Shown piece by piece: positions 53,926 through 61,904 of a stretch of 64,000 nt of DNA. Each line of letters opens with the position of its first letter. Positions within the stretch are counted from its first letter, which is position 1. The translations under genes and the position numbers were made by a program. The notes below the pieces were generated by a model. The model was not told where the DNA came from, did not search any database, and was given only the letters and a program-made list of their open reading frames with translations. Location of the stretch: positions 124,001-188,000 of the forward strand of contig NZ_CP108109.1 of NCBI RefSeq assembly GCF_036199905.1, given 5' to 3'. This DNA comes from Streptomyces sp. NBC_00223. Lineage in GTDB: Bacteria > Actinomycetota > Actinomycetes > Streptomycetales > Streptomycetaceae.

Positions 53926-54381
53926 GTGCGCATATCCACCGCCAGAACCGTTCTGCTCACCGCGGCCCTCACCGGCACCGCCCTGCTCGTCGTGCCGGGC
54001 CAGGCCCAGGCCGCCGGTTCTGTGCACCTGGCCAAGATCTGGTACAACTCCCCCGGCAGCGACAACCGCAGCAACACGAGCCTGAACGGCGAGTGGGTCC
54101 AGATCACCAACAGCACCTCCAAGGCGGCGAGCCTCAAGGGCTGGACGCTCACCGACGCCTCGCGGCACAAGTACACCTTCGGCACTTTCACGCTGAAGGC
54201 GCACAAGTCCGTGAAGGTGAGGACCGGCAAGGGCCGCAACACCGCCACGAACCTCTACCAGCAGCGCGCCGCGTACGTCTGGAACAACGACAAGGACACC
54301 GCGACGCTGCGCCGCGCCTCGGGCGCCGTGCAGGACAAGTGCGGCTACAACTCGACGAGGTACGACTACAAGAACTGCTGA
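53926..54381 (+). CDS. Secreted lamin-tail-domain protein
   Basis: A 151-residue exported protein: signal peptide 1-29 (ending QAQAAG), then a single lamin-tail domain (VHLAKIWYNSPGSD, LNGEWVQITNSTSKAASLKGWTLTDASRHKYTFGTFTLKAHKSVKVRTGKG). Streptomyces secretes several such small proteins; their role in the wall or in binding is unknown. GTG 53926 gives the intact signal peptide. Confidence 0.88.
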   Translation: MRISTARTVLLTAALTGTALLVVPGQAQAAGSVHLAKIWYNSPGSDNRSNTSLNGEWVQITNSTSKAASLKGWTLTDASRHKYTFGTFTLKAHKSVKVRTGKGRNTATNLYQQRAAYVWNNDKDTATLRRASGAVQDKCGYNSTRYDYKNC

Positions 54382-54435
54382 CCGGGTGAGGCGGCGGCCG
54401 GCAGCGGCCGCCGCTTCAAGAAACCGACAACGCCG

Positions 54436-54447
54436 GAGAGCGCTCTC
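54436..54447. promoter_or_regulatory. GAGAGCGCTCTC palindrome downstream of the lacI gene
   Basis: The second of three identical palindromes. It lies in the convergent gap after both the lamin-tail and lacI genes, where no promoter is expected, so it may be an auxiliary operator for looping with 55648-55659, about 1.2 kb away. Confidence 0.6.
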
Positions 54448-54475
54448 ACCACCGCGCGGACGGGGTCATGGGCCG

Positions 54476-55522
54476 TTACGCGGAGGCGCGGACGACCAGC
54501 CGGGTCGGGGTGACGATCGAGGACAGCGCGGGCACGCCCAGCGCGTCGGCCGGCGGCTCCAGGGTGCGCAGCAGCAGGCGGGCCATCAGCCGGCCCATCT
54601 CCTCGATGTCCTGCCGGACCGTGGTCAGCGGCGGGTCGGTCCACTCCGCGACGGACACCATGTCGTCGAAGCCGACCACCGCCACGTCGTCCGGCACCCG
54701 GCGCCCGCGCACGCGCAGCACCCGCAGCGCCCCCGAGGCCATCACGTCGGAGGCGGCGAACACCCCGTCGAGGTCGGGAGAGCGTTCCAGCAGCTCGGTC
54801 ATCGCCCGGGCGCCGCCGTCCGGGGTGAAGTCGCCCTCGGCGATCAGACCGGGGTCGGTGTCGGGGAGCACGTCGCGGAAGCCGTCGAGCCGGTCGACGG
54901 AGGCGGGCTGGTCCAGCGGCCCGGTGATGTGGGCGATCCGCCGGCGGCCGCGGGCCAGCAGATGGCGTACGGCGTCGCGCGCCCCGCCCCGGTTGTCGCA
55001 GTCGACGTAGAGCGTGCGGCGGCCGAGGGTCTGCTCGCGCCAGGTCGGACGGCCGCCGATGACGATCGGTACCCCGGCCTCCTTGGCGAGCACGGTCAGC
55101 GAGTCGTCGGTGTGCAGCGAGAAGATCAGGGCGCCGTCGACATGGCCGCCGGACAGATAGCGGCCGACCCGCTCGTAGTCGGCCACCGCGTCGGTCAGCA
55201 GCAGCACCAACTGGTTGTCGTGCGCGGTGAGTTCCTTGCTGATGCCGCGCACCTGGCGGGCGAAGAACGGGTCGGTGAAGAAGCGGGTCTCCGGCTCGGC
55301 GACGACCACGGCTATGGCGTCGTTGCGGCGGGTGACCAGGGTGCGGGCGGCCTGGTTGGGCACGTAGCCCAGCTCGTCGACGGCCTGCCGCACCCGTTCG
55401 ACCAGGGGTCCCCTTACGCCCGCTCCGCCGTTGACCACCCGGGAGGCCGTCGCTCTCGACACCCCGGCCCTGGCGGCGACGGCCTCCAGCGTGGGACGGG
55501 GCGCGGGTCGCGGGTCGGACAA
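54476..55522 (-). CDS. LacI-family regulator linked to the GH3 glucosidase
   Basis: A 348-residue LacI/GalR protein: HTH TLEAVAARAGVSRATASRVVNG (about 10-31), then the effector domain (NDAIAVVVAEPETRFF, VDGALIFSLHTDDSLTVL, DLDGVFAASDVMASGALRVL, VAVVGFDDMVSVAEWTDPPLTTVRQ). Identical GAGAGCGCTCTC palindromes flank the gene and precede the beta-glucosidase gene, arguing for autoregulation and control of cellobiose-like sugar use, although it is not CebR itself. The start at 55522 leaves a normal short N-terminus. Confidence 0.88.
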   Translation of the reverse strand: MSDPRPAPRPTLEAVAARAGVSRATASRVVNGGAGVRGPLVERVRQAVDELGYVPNQAARTLVTRRNDAIAVVVAEPETRFFTDPFFARQVRGISKELTAHDNQLVLLLTDAVADYERVGRYLSGGHVDGALIFSLHTDDSLTVLAKEAGVPIVIGGRPTWREQTLGRRTLYVDCDNRGGARDAVRHLLARGRRRIAHITGPLDQPASVDRLDGFRDVLPDTDPGLIAEGDFTPDGGARAMTELLERSPDLDGVFAASDVMASGALRVLRVRGRRVPDDVAVVGFDDMVSVAEWTDPPLTTVRQDIEEMGRLMARLLLRTLEPPADALGVPALSSIVTPTRLVVRASA

Positions 55523-55625
55523 CGGGTGCTCCTTCGGGCGCGGAGGGCGGAGCTGCGGACGGGCGCAGGTTCGCGGGGACGTCCGTGCGGTGGCCGAGGG
55601 GCGTGAGCTGCGGACCAGCCACAGC

Positions 55626-55659
55626 GTAACGGGTTACATCGTTTTATGAGAGCGCTCTC
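55626..55659. promoter_or_regulatory. Operator pair upstream of the lacI gene
   Basis: GTAAC-GG-GTTAC (55626-55637) and GAGAGCGCTCTC (55648-55659) are both perfect palindromes, 10 bp apart. On the minus strand the second abuts a -10-like CATAAA. It can govern lacI and, rightward, the region before the aldo/keto reductase. Confidence 0.65.
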
Positions 55660-56075
55660 CGAGATTGATCGAAGACATGAGCGATAAGAGGGCGTGGGCG
55701 GGCGGACAGCGGGCAGGTGCCGACAGGCCGCGCGGGGCCGCCGCCGCTACGGTGGAGGTGGTCCGTACCGCGTACGGCCGGTGTCGCCGCAGGTCACCGG
55801 GGTATGAGAGCGAAGTACCCGGCGGCCGGCCGGAGGGCCCGGCCGACCGCCGGGCGAACGTCGGCGCACAGCCCGTGCGGCCCGTCGGTACGGCCCGCAC
55901 GGCCTGCGCCGACGGGCACGGCCCCTGCCGCCCACCGGCGGCCCGTACCGGCCAACGCACCGGCCCGCCGCCCGTCGGCGGACCGGCAGCCGGCCGGCCG
56001 CCGGCGGCCGGTGATCCGCACCGAACCCGCCGCCCCGCGGCGGACCGCACCCGACCGCAGAAGGAAGTCGCCCCC
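55660..56075. other. GC-rich leader before the aldo/keto reductase, no supported gene
   Basis: An open frame continues upstream of the reductase to 55665, but it is arginine/alanine/proline rich, lacks family similarity and has no good ribosome-binding site, so I do not call it. The DNA is dense in CGGCCGGCC-type inverted repeats. Confidence 0.4.
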
Positions 56076-56912
56076 ATGACCTCAGCAGTGCCCACCCTCA
56101 CGCTCAACAACGGCTCCACGATCCCGCAGTTCGGCTTCGGGACGTTCCAGATCGAGCCCAAGGACACCCGGCAGGCGGTGCTCACCGCGCTGGAGACCGG
56201 CTACCGGCACATCGACACCGCGGAGATGTACGGCAACGAGAAGGAGGTCGGGCAGGCCGTCCGCGACTTCGGCGCGCCGAGGGAGGACGTCTTCGTCACC
56301 AGCAAGCTGAACAACGGCTACCACGCGCACGACGACGCGCTCACCGCCTTCGACCGCACACTGGACGAGCTGGGCATGGCCCATGTGGACCTCTTCCTCA
56401 TCCACTGGCCGCTGCCGGCGGTCGGCGACTTCACGGAGACCTGGAAGGCGCTGGAGGAGGTCTACCACTCGGGCCGGGCCAAGGCGATCGGGGTGTCCAA
56501 CTTCCAGCAGGCGCACCTGTCCCGGCTGCTCCAGAAGACCGAGGTGATTCCCGCGGTCAACCAGATCGAGATCCACCCCTATCTGGTCCAGGACGATCTG
56601 CGGGCCTTCTGCGCCGACCACGGGATCGCCGTCGAGGCATGGGCACCGCTGGCCAAGGGCAAGGTCGTCCACGAGCCGGAGATCACCGCCATCGCGGAGC
56701 GGCTGGGCCGGACGGCGGCGCAGGTGACGCTGCGCTGGCACCTCCAGCGCGGTGACATCGTCTTCCCCAAGTCGGTCACCCGCTCCCGGGTCGAGGAGAA
56801 CTTCCGGGTCTTCGACTTCGAGCTGACCGAGGCGGACATGGCCGAGATCACCGGCCTCGACCGCGGTGAGCGCACCGGGCCGGACCCGGACACCTTCAAC
56901 TACGTGCCCTGA
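56076..56912 (+). CDS. Aldo/keto reductase
   Basis: A 278-residue NADPH-dependent reductase of the AKR5-like group. The catalytic tetrad is complete: D47 in RHIDTAE, Y52 in EMYGNE, K77 in VTSKLNN and H110 in LIHWPLP. The cofactor-binding end is FPKSVTRSRVEEN. Substrates may be small aldehydes or diketogulonate-like sugars. ATG 56076 follows AGAAGGAAG. It is the first gene right of the lacI operators, but 400 bp away. Confidence 0.88.
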   Translation: MTSAVPTLTLNNGSTIPQFGFGTFQIEPKDTRQAVLTALETGYRHIDTAEMYGNEKEVGQAVRDFGAPREDVFVTSKLNNGYHAHDDALTAFDRTLDELGMAHVDLFLIHWPLPAVGDFTETWKALEEVYHSGRAKAIGVSNFQQAHLSRLLQKTEVIPAVNQIEIHPYLVQDDLRAFCADHGIAVEAWAPLAKGKVVHEPEITAIAERLGRTAAQVTLRWHLQRGDIVFPKSVTRSRVEENFRVFDFELTEADMAEITGLDRGERTGPDPDTFNYVP

Positions 56913-56921
56913 GACCCCGTG

Positions 56922-56951
56922 GGCGGCCGGCCCCGGGTGGGACCGGCCGCC
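56922..56951. terminator. Bidirectional hairpin after the aldo/keto reductase
   Basis: Perfect 9-bp stem GGCGGCCGG (56922-56930)/CCGGCCGCC (56943-56951) between convergent genes. Confidence 0.7.
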
Positions 56952-56964
56952 GCGACGGCGGTGC

Positions 56965-57288
56965 TCAGCGGCCGAGCGCCTTGCTCAGTTCGTCCTTGCT
57001 CATCTGCGAGCGGCCCTTGATGCCGCGCTGCCGGGCCTCGTTGTAGAGCTGGTCCCTGGTGGGGCCCTCGGCGCCTGAGTGCGAGCGCTGCCCGCCGCGC
57101 CGACCGGAGGAGATGTCCTGCGTCGAGGTGCGGCTCGCGGTACGCGACTCGCCGGACCTGGCCCGCTCCTTGTTGACCGTGCGCGAGGCGATCTCCTCCG
57201 CGCGCTTCTCGGACTCGCCCCGGTCGCGGGCGCTGTCCTTGATGTGCTCGTACTGCCGCTCCCGCTTGGCGTTCGATCCTCGGGGCAT
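56965..57288 (-). CDS. Small basic protein with Rho_N/SAP-like C-terminus
   Basis: A 107-residue, strongly charged protein (MPRGSNAKRERQYEHIKDSARDRGESEKRAEEIASR). The C-terminus (PTRDQLYNEARQRGIKGRSQMSKDELSKALGR, about 76-107) has the helix-extended-helix pattern of Rho N-terminal/SAP-like nucleic-acid-binding domains. Streptomyces homologues are often labelled plasmid stabilization protein, without experimental support known to me. Single-gene unit; the start is preceded by GAGAGGTG. Confidence 0.7.
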   Translation of the reverse strand: MPRGSNAKRERQYEHIKDSARDRGESEKRAEEIASRTVNKERARSGESRTASRTSTQDISSGRRGGQRSHSGAEGPTRDQLYNEARQRGIKGRSQMSKDELSKALGR

Positions 57289-57483
57289 GGCGCTCACCTC
57301 TCGTCGGCGGGCCCGCGGACCCGCGCGGGCCGTACGTCCTGTGCGTGCGCCTGCCCGGGCCCCGCCCGCGTACGCACGCGGTCCCAGTGTGGGCACCGGG
57401 TGACCGCCCCCGGCCACCGCTCCTGGTCCGTTCGGGTACGGCCCGGGACGTACCGGCGCGCGGGGGCGGCCGCGCCCGTACCG

Positions 57484-58701
57484 TCACAGCACGTGCTGCC
57501 CCTTGCCGAGCGCGATCACACCGGCCGCGGACACGGTGTACAGCTCGCGGTCGCGGTCCGGGTTGACGCCGATCGTGGCGCCCGGGGGCACGTCCACGTT
57601 CTTGTCCAGGACGGCGCCGCGCACGATCGCGCCCCGCCCGACCCGTACGTTGTCGTGCAGCACCGAGCCCTGGACGACCGCGCCCGCGTCCACGATCACG
57701 CCCGGCGACAGCACCGAACGCGTGACCTGGCCGCGGATCACGCACCCCGGGCTGATCACCGACTCCCCCACGATGCCGCCCGCCGCGATCTTGGCGGGCG
57801 GCAGCTGTCCGGGGTGGGTGTAGATCGGCCAGCGGCGGTTGTAGAGGCTGAAGGCGGGCCGGTCGGAGATCAGGTCCATGTGCGCGTCGTAGTACGCGTC
57901 CAGGGTGCCGACGTCCCGCCAGTAGCCGTGGTCGCGGGCGGTCTCGCCGGGCACGTGGTTGCGGTCGAAGTCGTAGACCTGGGCGACGCCCTGCTCGGTG
58001 AGCCGGGGCAGGATGCTGCCGCCCATGTCGTGCACGGACCGGGGGTCCTCGGCGTCCTCGTGCAGCGCGTCCAGCAGGGTCTTGGTCGTGAACAGGTAGT
58101 TGCCCATGGAGGCGAAGACCCGGTCCGGGTCGCCGGGCAGTCCCGGCGGGTCGGACGGCTTCTCCAGGAAGCGCTCCACCCGGAACCCGTCGGCGGCCGG
58201 GGTGATCACGCCGAACGAGCCCGCCTCGGCCTTCGGCACCTTGATGCCCGCCACCGTGACGCCCGCGCCGTGCTCGACGTGCTGGGCGAGCATCTGCCGC
58301 GGATCCATCCGGTAGACGTGGTCGGCGCCGAACACCGCGATGTAGTCGGGCTGTTCGTCGTGCACGAGATTGAGCGACTGCAGGATCGCGTCGGCGCTGC
58401 CCAGATACCAGTGCGGGCCGAGCCGCTGCTGCGCCGGGACGGGCGTGACGTAGTTGCCCAGCAGACTCGACATCCGCCAGGTGGTGGTCACATGCCGGTC
58501 CAGCGAGTGCGACTTGTACTGCGTGAGGACGCAGATCCGCAGGATTCCGCCGTTCACCAGGCTGGACAGCACGAAGTCCACCAGCCGGTAGGTGCCGCCG
58601 AAGATCACCGCCGGCTTGGCCCGGTCCGCGGTGAGCGGCATCAGCCGCTTTCCCGCGCCGCCGGCCAGCACTATGCCCAGTACCGAAGGCCCACCGCTCA
58701 T
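57484..58701 (-). CDS. glgC: Glucose-1-phosphate adenylyltransferase
   Basis: A 405-residue ADP-glucose pyrophosphorylase. The nucleotide-binding loop is [13 protein letters not shown] (about 13-25), followed by [15 protein letters not shown], the [10 protein letters not shown] metal site, and a left-handed beta-helix C-terminus. It makes ADP-glucose for glycogen. I start at ATG 58701, 4 bp after GGGGAGCC; frames further upstream have no family similarity. Full length, no damage seen. Confidence 0.95.
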   Translation of the reverse strand: MSGGPSVLGIVLAGGAGKRLMPLTADRAKPAVIFGGTYRLVDFVLSSLVNGGILRICVLTQYKSHSLDRHVTTTWRMSSLLGNYVTPVPAQQRLGPHWYLGSADAILQSLNLVHDEQPDYIAVFGADHVYRMDPRQMLAQHVEHGAGVTVAGIKVPKAEAGSFGVITPAADGFRVERFLEKPSDPPGLPGDPDRVFASMGNYLFTTKTLLDALHEDAEDPRSVHDMGGSILPRLTEQGVAQVYDFDRNHVPGETARDHGYWRDVGTLDAYYDAHMDLISDRPAFSLYNRRWPIYTHPGQLPPAKIAAGGIVGESVISPGCVIRGQVTRSVLSPGVIVDAGAVVQGSVLHDNVRVGRGAIVRGAVLDKNVDVPPGATIGVNPDRDRELYTVSAAGVIALGKGQHVL

Positions 58702-59274
58702 CCAGGCTCCCCTTGGGTCGTGTCCGCGTGTCTGCGAAGGAGCCACGCCGTCCTGTCCGTCGACAGCTGTGCTCCTTGCCTTCCCCCGTTGGGGGCCCGG
58801 ATATTCCATGGGCAGGTGCCGATTCGTCCCAGGGCGGAAGGGGAACAGAAGGAGGACGGGAGGTGAACGGCAGGTTCCGGCCCGCGTCCGGCGCGCTCCC
58901 GGGCGGCGGCGCCGCGTTCCGCGTCCTCCTGTGCGCGGCTCGATCGCGCCCCTCGCGCGGCGGTGACGCAGCCGGACGTTCCGCGGTTGCGCGGTTTCCG
59001 GCCACAATCTTCGCGGGGTGATCCCCCGCTCCGCCCGTCGGCGCCCCTATCCGGGCCATGACTGATGGGACGTCAGTCGGTTCACGGGCCTGCTGGGGCG
59101 GTCACCGGACCTCCCATGGGCCGAATCGTTGCGGTGGTTCCCCGCACGGGCTAAGCACATGCCCTGCGCTCGGGTGCCAATACGGCGGATCTGCCCTGCC
59201 GATACCCCTGACGGATTGACTCTTTATTGACGGCTGCAACCTCCCGAACCGGGCACACGTAGGAGAGACAGAGC
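58702..59274. other. Noncoding interval between glgC and the GNAT gene
   Basis: I see no gene in these 573 bp. There is a GACTGA-N7-TCAGTC inverted repeat at 59060-59078. Two -35-like hexamers, TTGACT (59216-59221) and TTGACG (59227-59232), lie before the GNAT gene. Composition becomes less GC-rich toward the right end. Confidence 0.5.
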
Positions 59275-59835
59275 GTGATGACCAACCAGCACTCCACCGC
59301 ACCCGTTCCGCTGCGAGCCGGGGAGCGGTTGGCGTTGGCACTGGCGAGGGAAGAGATGATGCAGGACTACCACCGGTGGGAGACCGACCCGGCGACGGTC
59401 GTCGGCTTCGGCGCCCGCTGGCCGGTGTCGTGGGAAGTGTTCCAGGCGCGATTCCGCAGCATTCACACCTCGGCCCACTACCAGCTGTTCGAAGTGATCA
59501 CCGCGGAGGACGCGGTCCCGGTCGGGACCACCTCCCTCAGCGTCGACCAGTCCGTCAACAGCGCCGAATTCACTCTGGTGATCGCTCCCGAGCACCGTGG
59601 CCTGGGCTACGCGAGCGAAGCCACCGCACTCACCCTCGACTGGGCGTTCTCCATCGCGTCGCTGGACTCGGTGTGGCTGGAGGTACTGGCTCCCCACACC
59701 GCGGCGGTGAACGCCTATCTCAAGGCCGGCTTCCGCACGGCCGGCCGACTGCGCAGCGCCGGTCTGTGGCACGGCACACGCGTCGACAAGCTCCTTCTGG
59801 ACTGTGTCCCCGATGACCTGGTAGAGAAGAGGTGA
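59275..59835 (+). CDS. GNAT-family N-acetyltransferase (RimJ/RimL-like)
   Basis: A 186-residue acetyltransferase. The acetyl-CoA motif is APEHRGLGYASEATALTLDWAF (about 103-125) and the C-terminal AVNAYLKAGFRTAGRLRSAGLW is typical of RimJ/RimL-like (Acetyltransf_3) enzymes. They acetylate amino groups of proteins, peptides or small molecules. GTG 59275 is favoured by AGGAG 9 bp upstream; ATG 59278 is the alternative. A Cys-containing mini-ORF follows 6 bp after the stop. Confidence 0.85.
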   Translation: MMTNQHSTAPVPLRAGERLALALAREEMMQDYHRWETDPATVVGFGARWPVSWEVFQARFRSIHTSAHYQLFEVITAEDAVPVGTTSLSVDQSVNSAEFTLVIAPEHRGLGYASEATALTLDWAFSIASLDSVWLEVLAPHTAAVNAYLKAGFRTAGRLRSAGLWHGTRVDKLLLDCVPDDLVEKR

Positions 59836-59841
59836 CCCACA

Positions 59842-59937
59842 ATGTCCTGTCCCGACGTGAACTGCCGCAAGGGTGGTTGCACCACCGACCCCGGCCGAGC
59901 CCGGCCGGCCGGCGACAGCGGCCCCAGGAAGGCATGA
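59842..59937 (+). CDS. 31-residue Cys-containing peptide ORF
   Basis: ATG 59842 is preceded by AGAAGAGGTGACCCACA and starts 6 bp after the GNAT stop. The product MSCPDVNCRKGGCTTDPG... has cysteines at 3, 8 and 13, evenly spaced by five, then a Gly/Arg/Pro tail. Tight coupling to the acetyltransferase gene and the regular cysteines make it more interesting than a chance frame, but length and composition alone cannot prove expression. Confidence 0.4.
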   Translation: MSCPDVNCRKGGCTTDPGRARPAGDSGPRKA

Positions 59938-59958
59938 CCGGTCCATCAGGCCCGCCCT

Positions 59959-60014
59959 GTACGGACCGGTCCGTACGGGGTCCGCGGTCACGCCCCGGCC
60001 GTCACCGGCCGGGG
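59959..60014. terminator. Two hairpins between the GNAT unit and the SDR gene
   Basis: GTACGGACCGGTCCGTAC (59959-59976) is a perfect 18-bp palindrome. CCCCGGCC (59993-60000)/GGCCGGGG (60007-60014) is a second stem. They lie in a convergent gap and probably stop transcription from both sides. Confidence 0.6.
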
Positions 60015-60058
60015 TCCCGGTAGCCCGAGGCGCGGCACGCGCTCATCCGTGTGCCGCG

Positions 60059-61015
60059 TCAGGCACTCAGGGCACCGAGGGTGTCGAGGGACACCTGCCA
60101 CAGCCGCGCCGCCGCCTCGGGGTCGAGGGCGTACGGCGCCACACCGCGCCGGGTGCCCGGCTTGTTCTCCTCGGCCTCCTGGCAGTCCTCGAAGTAGCGG
60201 CCGCCCACTGCGTCGAGCAGGGGCGAGGCCGCCACCAGCACGGAGGTCGCGGCGCCCTGCTGCACGGTCTTCCAGCCCGGGCCCTTCTCACCGCCGACGC
60301 GGGCCCGCATCCGCTCCAGTTCCGCTTCGTCCACATGGCGCTGGAGGTTGGTGCGGATGGCGCCGGGCATCAGCGCGTTGACGGTGATGCCGTCGGAGGC
60401 CCAGCGCCTTGACGCCTCGACGGCGAAGAGCACATTGGCCGTCTTGGACTGGCCGTACGCCAGCCACGGGTCGTAGGGCCGCCGCTCGAAGTGGATGTCC
60501 TCGAAGACGACCGGCGAGGCGAGGTGCCCGCTGGAGCTGACCGAGACCACCCGGGCGCCGCCGTCCAGCGCCAGGGCCCGGTGCAGCCCGGTGGCGAGCG
60601 CGAAGTGGCCCAGGTGGTTGGTGGCGAACTGCAGCTCCCAGCCCTGCGGGGTGTGTATCTCGGGCGAGGCCATCACCCCCGCGTTGTTGACCAGGATGTC
60701 CAGCGGGCCCTCCCACGCGGCGGTGAAGGCGCCGACGGAGGCGGGGTCGGCCAGGTCGAGCAGCACGACCCTGACCCGCTGGTTGCCGGTGGTGGCGATG
60801 ATGTCGCGGGCCGCCTCCTCGCCGGCCAGCGCGTTGCGTACGGCCAGGGTGACCTCGGCGCCCGCGGCGGCCAGCGCGCGGGCGGTCTCGACCCCGATGC
60901 CGGAGCCGGCGCCGGTGACGACGGCACGCCTGCCGGACAGATGGACGCCCGCCACGACGTCGGCGGCGGTGGAGTCGGGAGTGAAAGGCGTGGTGATACG
61001 CGTCGGGGAAGTCAT
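60059..61015 (-). CDS. Short-chain dehydrogenase/reductase
   Basis: A 318-residue SDR of the retinol-dehydrogenase-like group: NAD(P)-binding TGAGSGIG (about 35-42), ILVNNAGVM, catalytic serine in VVSVSSSGH and Y-x-x-x-K in AYGQSKTAN. Substrate unknown. ATG 61015 follows TTGAGGAAACGG. Divergent from a TetR gene with two related inverted repeats between them, so it is the likely target of that repressor. Confidence 0.88.
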   Translation of the reverse strand: MTSPTRITTPFTPDSTAADVVAGVHLSGRRAVVTGAGSGIGVETARALAAAGAEVTLAVRNALAGEEAARDIIATTGNQRVRVVLLDLADPASVGAFTAAWEGPLDILVNNAGVMASPEIHTPQGWELQFATNHLGHFALATGLHRALALDGGARVVSVSSSGHLASPVVFEDIHFERRPYDPWLAYGQSKTANVLFAVEASRRWASDGITVNALMPGAIRTNLQRHVDEAELERMRARVGGEKGPGWKTVQQGAATSVLVAASPLLDAVGGRYFEDCQEAEENKPGTRRGVAPYALDPEAAARLWQVSLDTLGALSA

Positions 61016-61071
61016 GGGATCCGTTTCCTCAAGGAGTGCGGAAGGGACGGGACTGCCGGTACGCTGATAAC

Positions 61072-61122
61072 CGGAGGAAGCTCCGCATACGGCTTTCAGC
61101 TTAAGCGGAGGAGGCTCCGCTT
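61072..61122. promoter_or_regulatory. Paired TetR-type operators between the SDR and tetR genes
   Basis: CGGAG-GAAG-CTCCG (61072-61085) and AAGCGGAG-GAGG-CTCCGCTT (61103-61122) share the core CGGAG-GARG-CTCCGC. Their centres are about 34 bp apart in the 180-bp divergent region. Confidence 0.65.
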
Positions 61123-61193
61123 GCAACCGGAGCCTGTGGAAAACCCGCCGTGTCCCGCCACGGCGCCGAGCGTGGAGAGCGAGGAGAGGCCCC

Positions 61194-61796
61194 GTGCCGG
61201 GTACCGCCCCCCGACCGCTGCGCGCCGACGCGCAGCGCAACCGCGACCTGCTGCTGGCCGCCGCCGTAAGGGCGTTCACCCCCGAGGCCGCCGACGGCGA
61301 GCCCCGCGCCGAGGTGACGCTCGACGCCATCGCCAAGGACGCGGGCGTCGGGATCGGCACCCTCTACCGTCACTTCCCCACCCGCGAGGCCCTGGTCGAC
61401 GCCGCCTACCGCAAGGAGCTGACCGGGCTCTGCGACGCCGCTCCCGAACTGCTGCGCACCGCCCCGCCGGACCTGGCCACCCGTACCTGGATGGGCCTGT
61501 TCGTCGACTACATGGCGACCAAGCGCGGGATGTCCGACGCGCTCAGGGCCGTGGTCGCCTCCGGCGGCAACCCCTTCGCGCACAGCCGCGACCTGCTGCT
61601 CCGCGCGGTCTCCACGCTGCTCGCCGCGGGCGCCGAGGCGGGGACGCTGCGCGCGGACGTGGACGCCAACGATGTGCTGACCGGCCTGAGCGGAGTGTCG
61701 ATGGCCACCGGCCGGCCCGAACAGCGGGAGCAGGCCGGCCGGTTGCTCGATCTGCTGATGGACGGCCTGCGCCACCGGGCGCCCGGGGCCGGCTGA
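61194..61796 (+). CDS. TetR-family repressor
   Basis: A 200-residue TetR protein with HTH (VTLDAIAKDAGVGIGTLYRHFPTREALVDA, about 41-70) and a helical ligand-binding domain resembling the SbtR/YbjK-like C-terminal group (MSDALRAVVASGGNPF). Starts at GTG 61194. Divergent from the SDR gene, with paired operators between. Confidence 0.87.
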   Translation: MPGTAPRPLRADAQRNRDLLLAAAVRAFTPEAADGEPRAEVTLDAIAKDAGVGIGTLYRHFPTREALVDAAYRKELTGLCDAAPELLRTAPPDLATRTWMGLFVDYMATKRGMSDALRAVVASGGNPFAHSRDLLLRAVSTLLAAGAEAGTLRADVDANDVLTGLSGVSMATGRPEQREQAGRLLDLLMDGLRHRAPGAG

Positions 61797-61811
61797 GCCT
61801 TCGGCCCTCTT

Positions 61812-61835
61812 CCCTGCTCAACCGGTTCAGCAGGG
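61812..61835 (+). terminator. Hairpin terminator of the tetR gene
   Basis: CCCTGCT-C-AACCGGTT-C-AGCAGGG, a 24-bp near-perfect palindrome followed by CTTTC. Confidence 0.6.
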
Positions 61836-61904
61836 CTTTCTGGGCGGGCGGGCGACGACGTACGGTGAGACGGTCCGCCCACCGTCCAGCCCTGAGGACC
61901 CGAG

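Noticed and set aside
55665-56075. An N-terminal extension of the aldo/keto reductase
   Set aside because: Low-complexity, no ribosome-binding site, and the family starts at the 56076 methionine.
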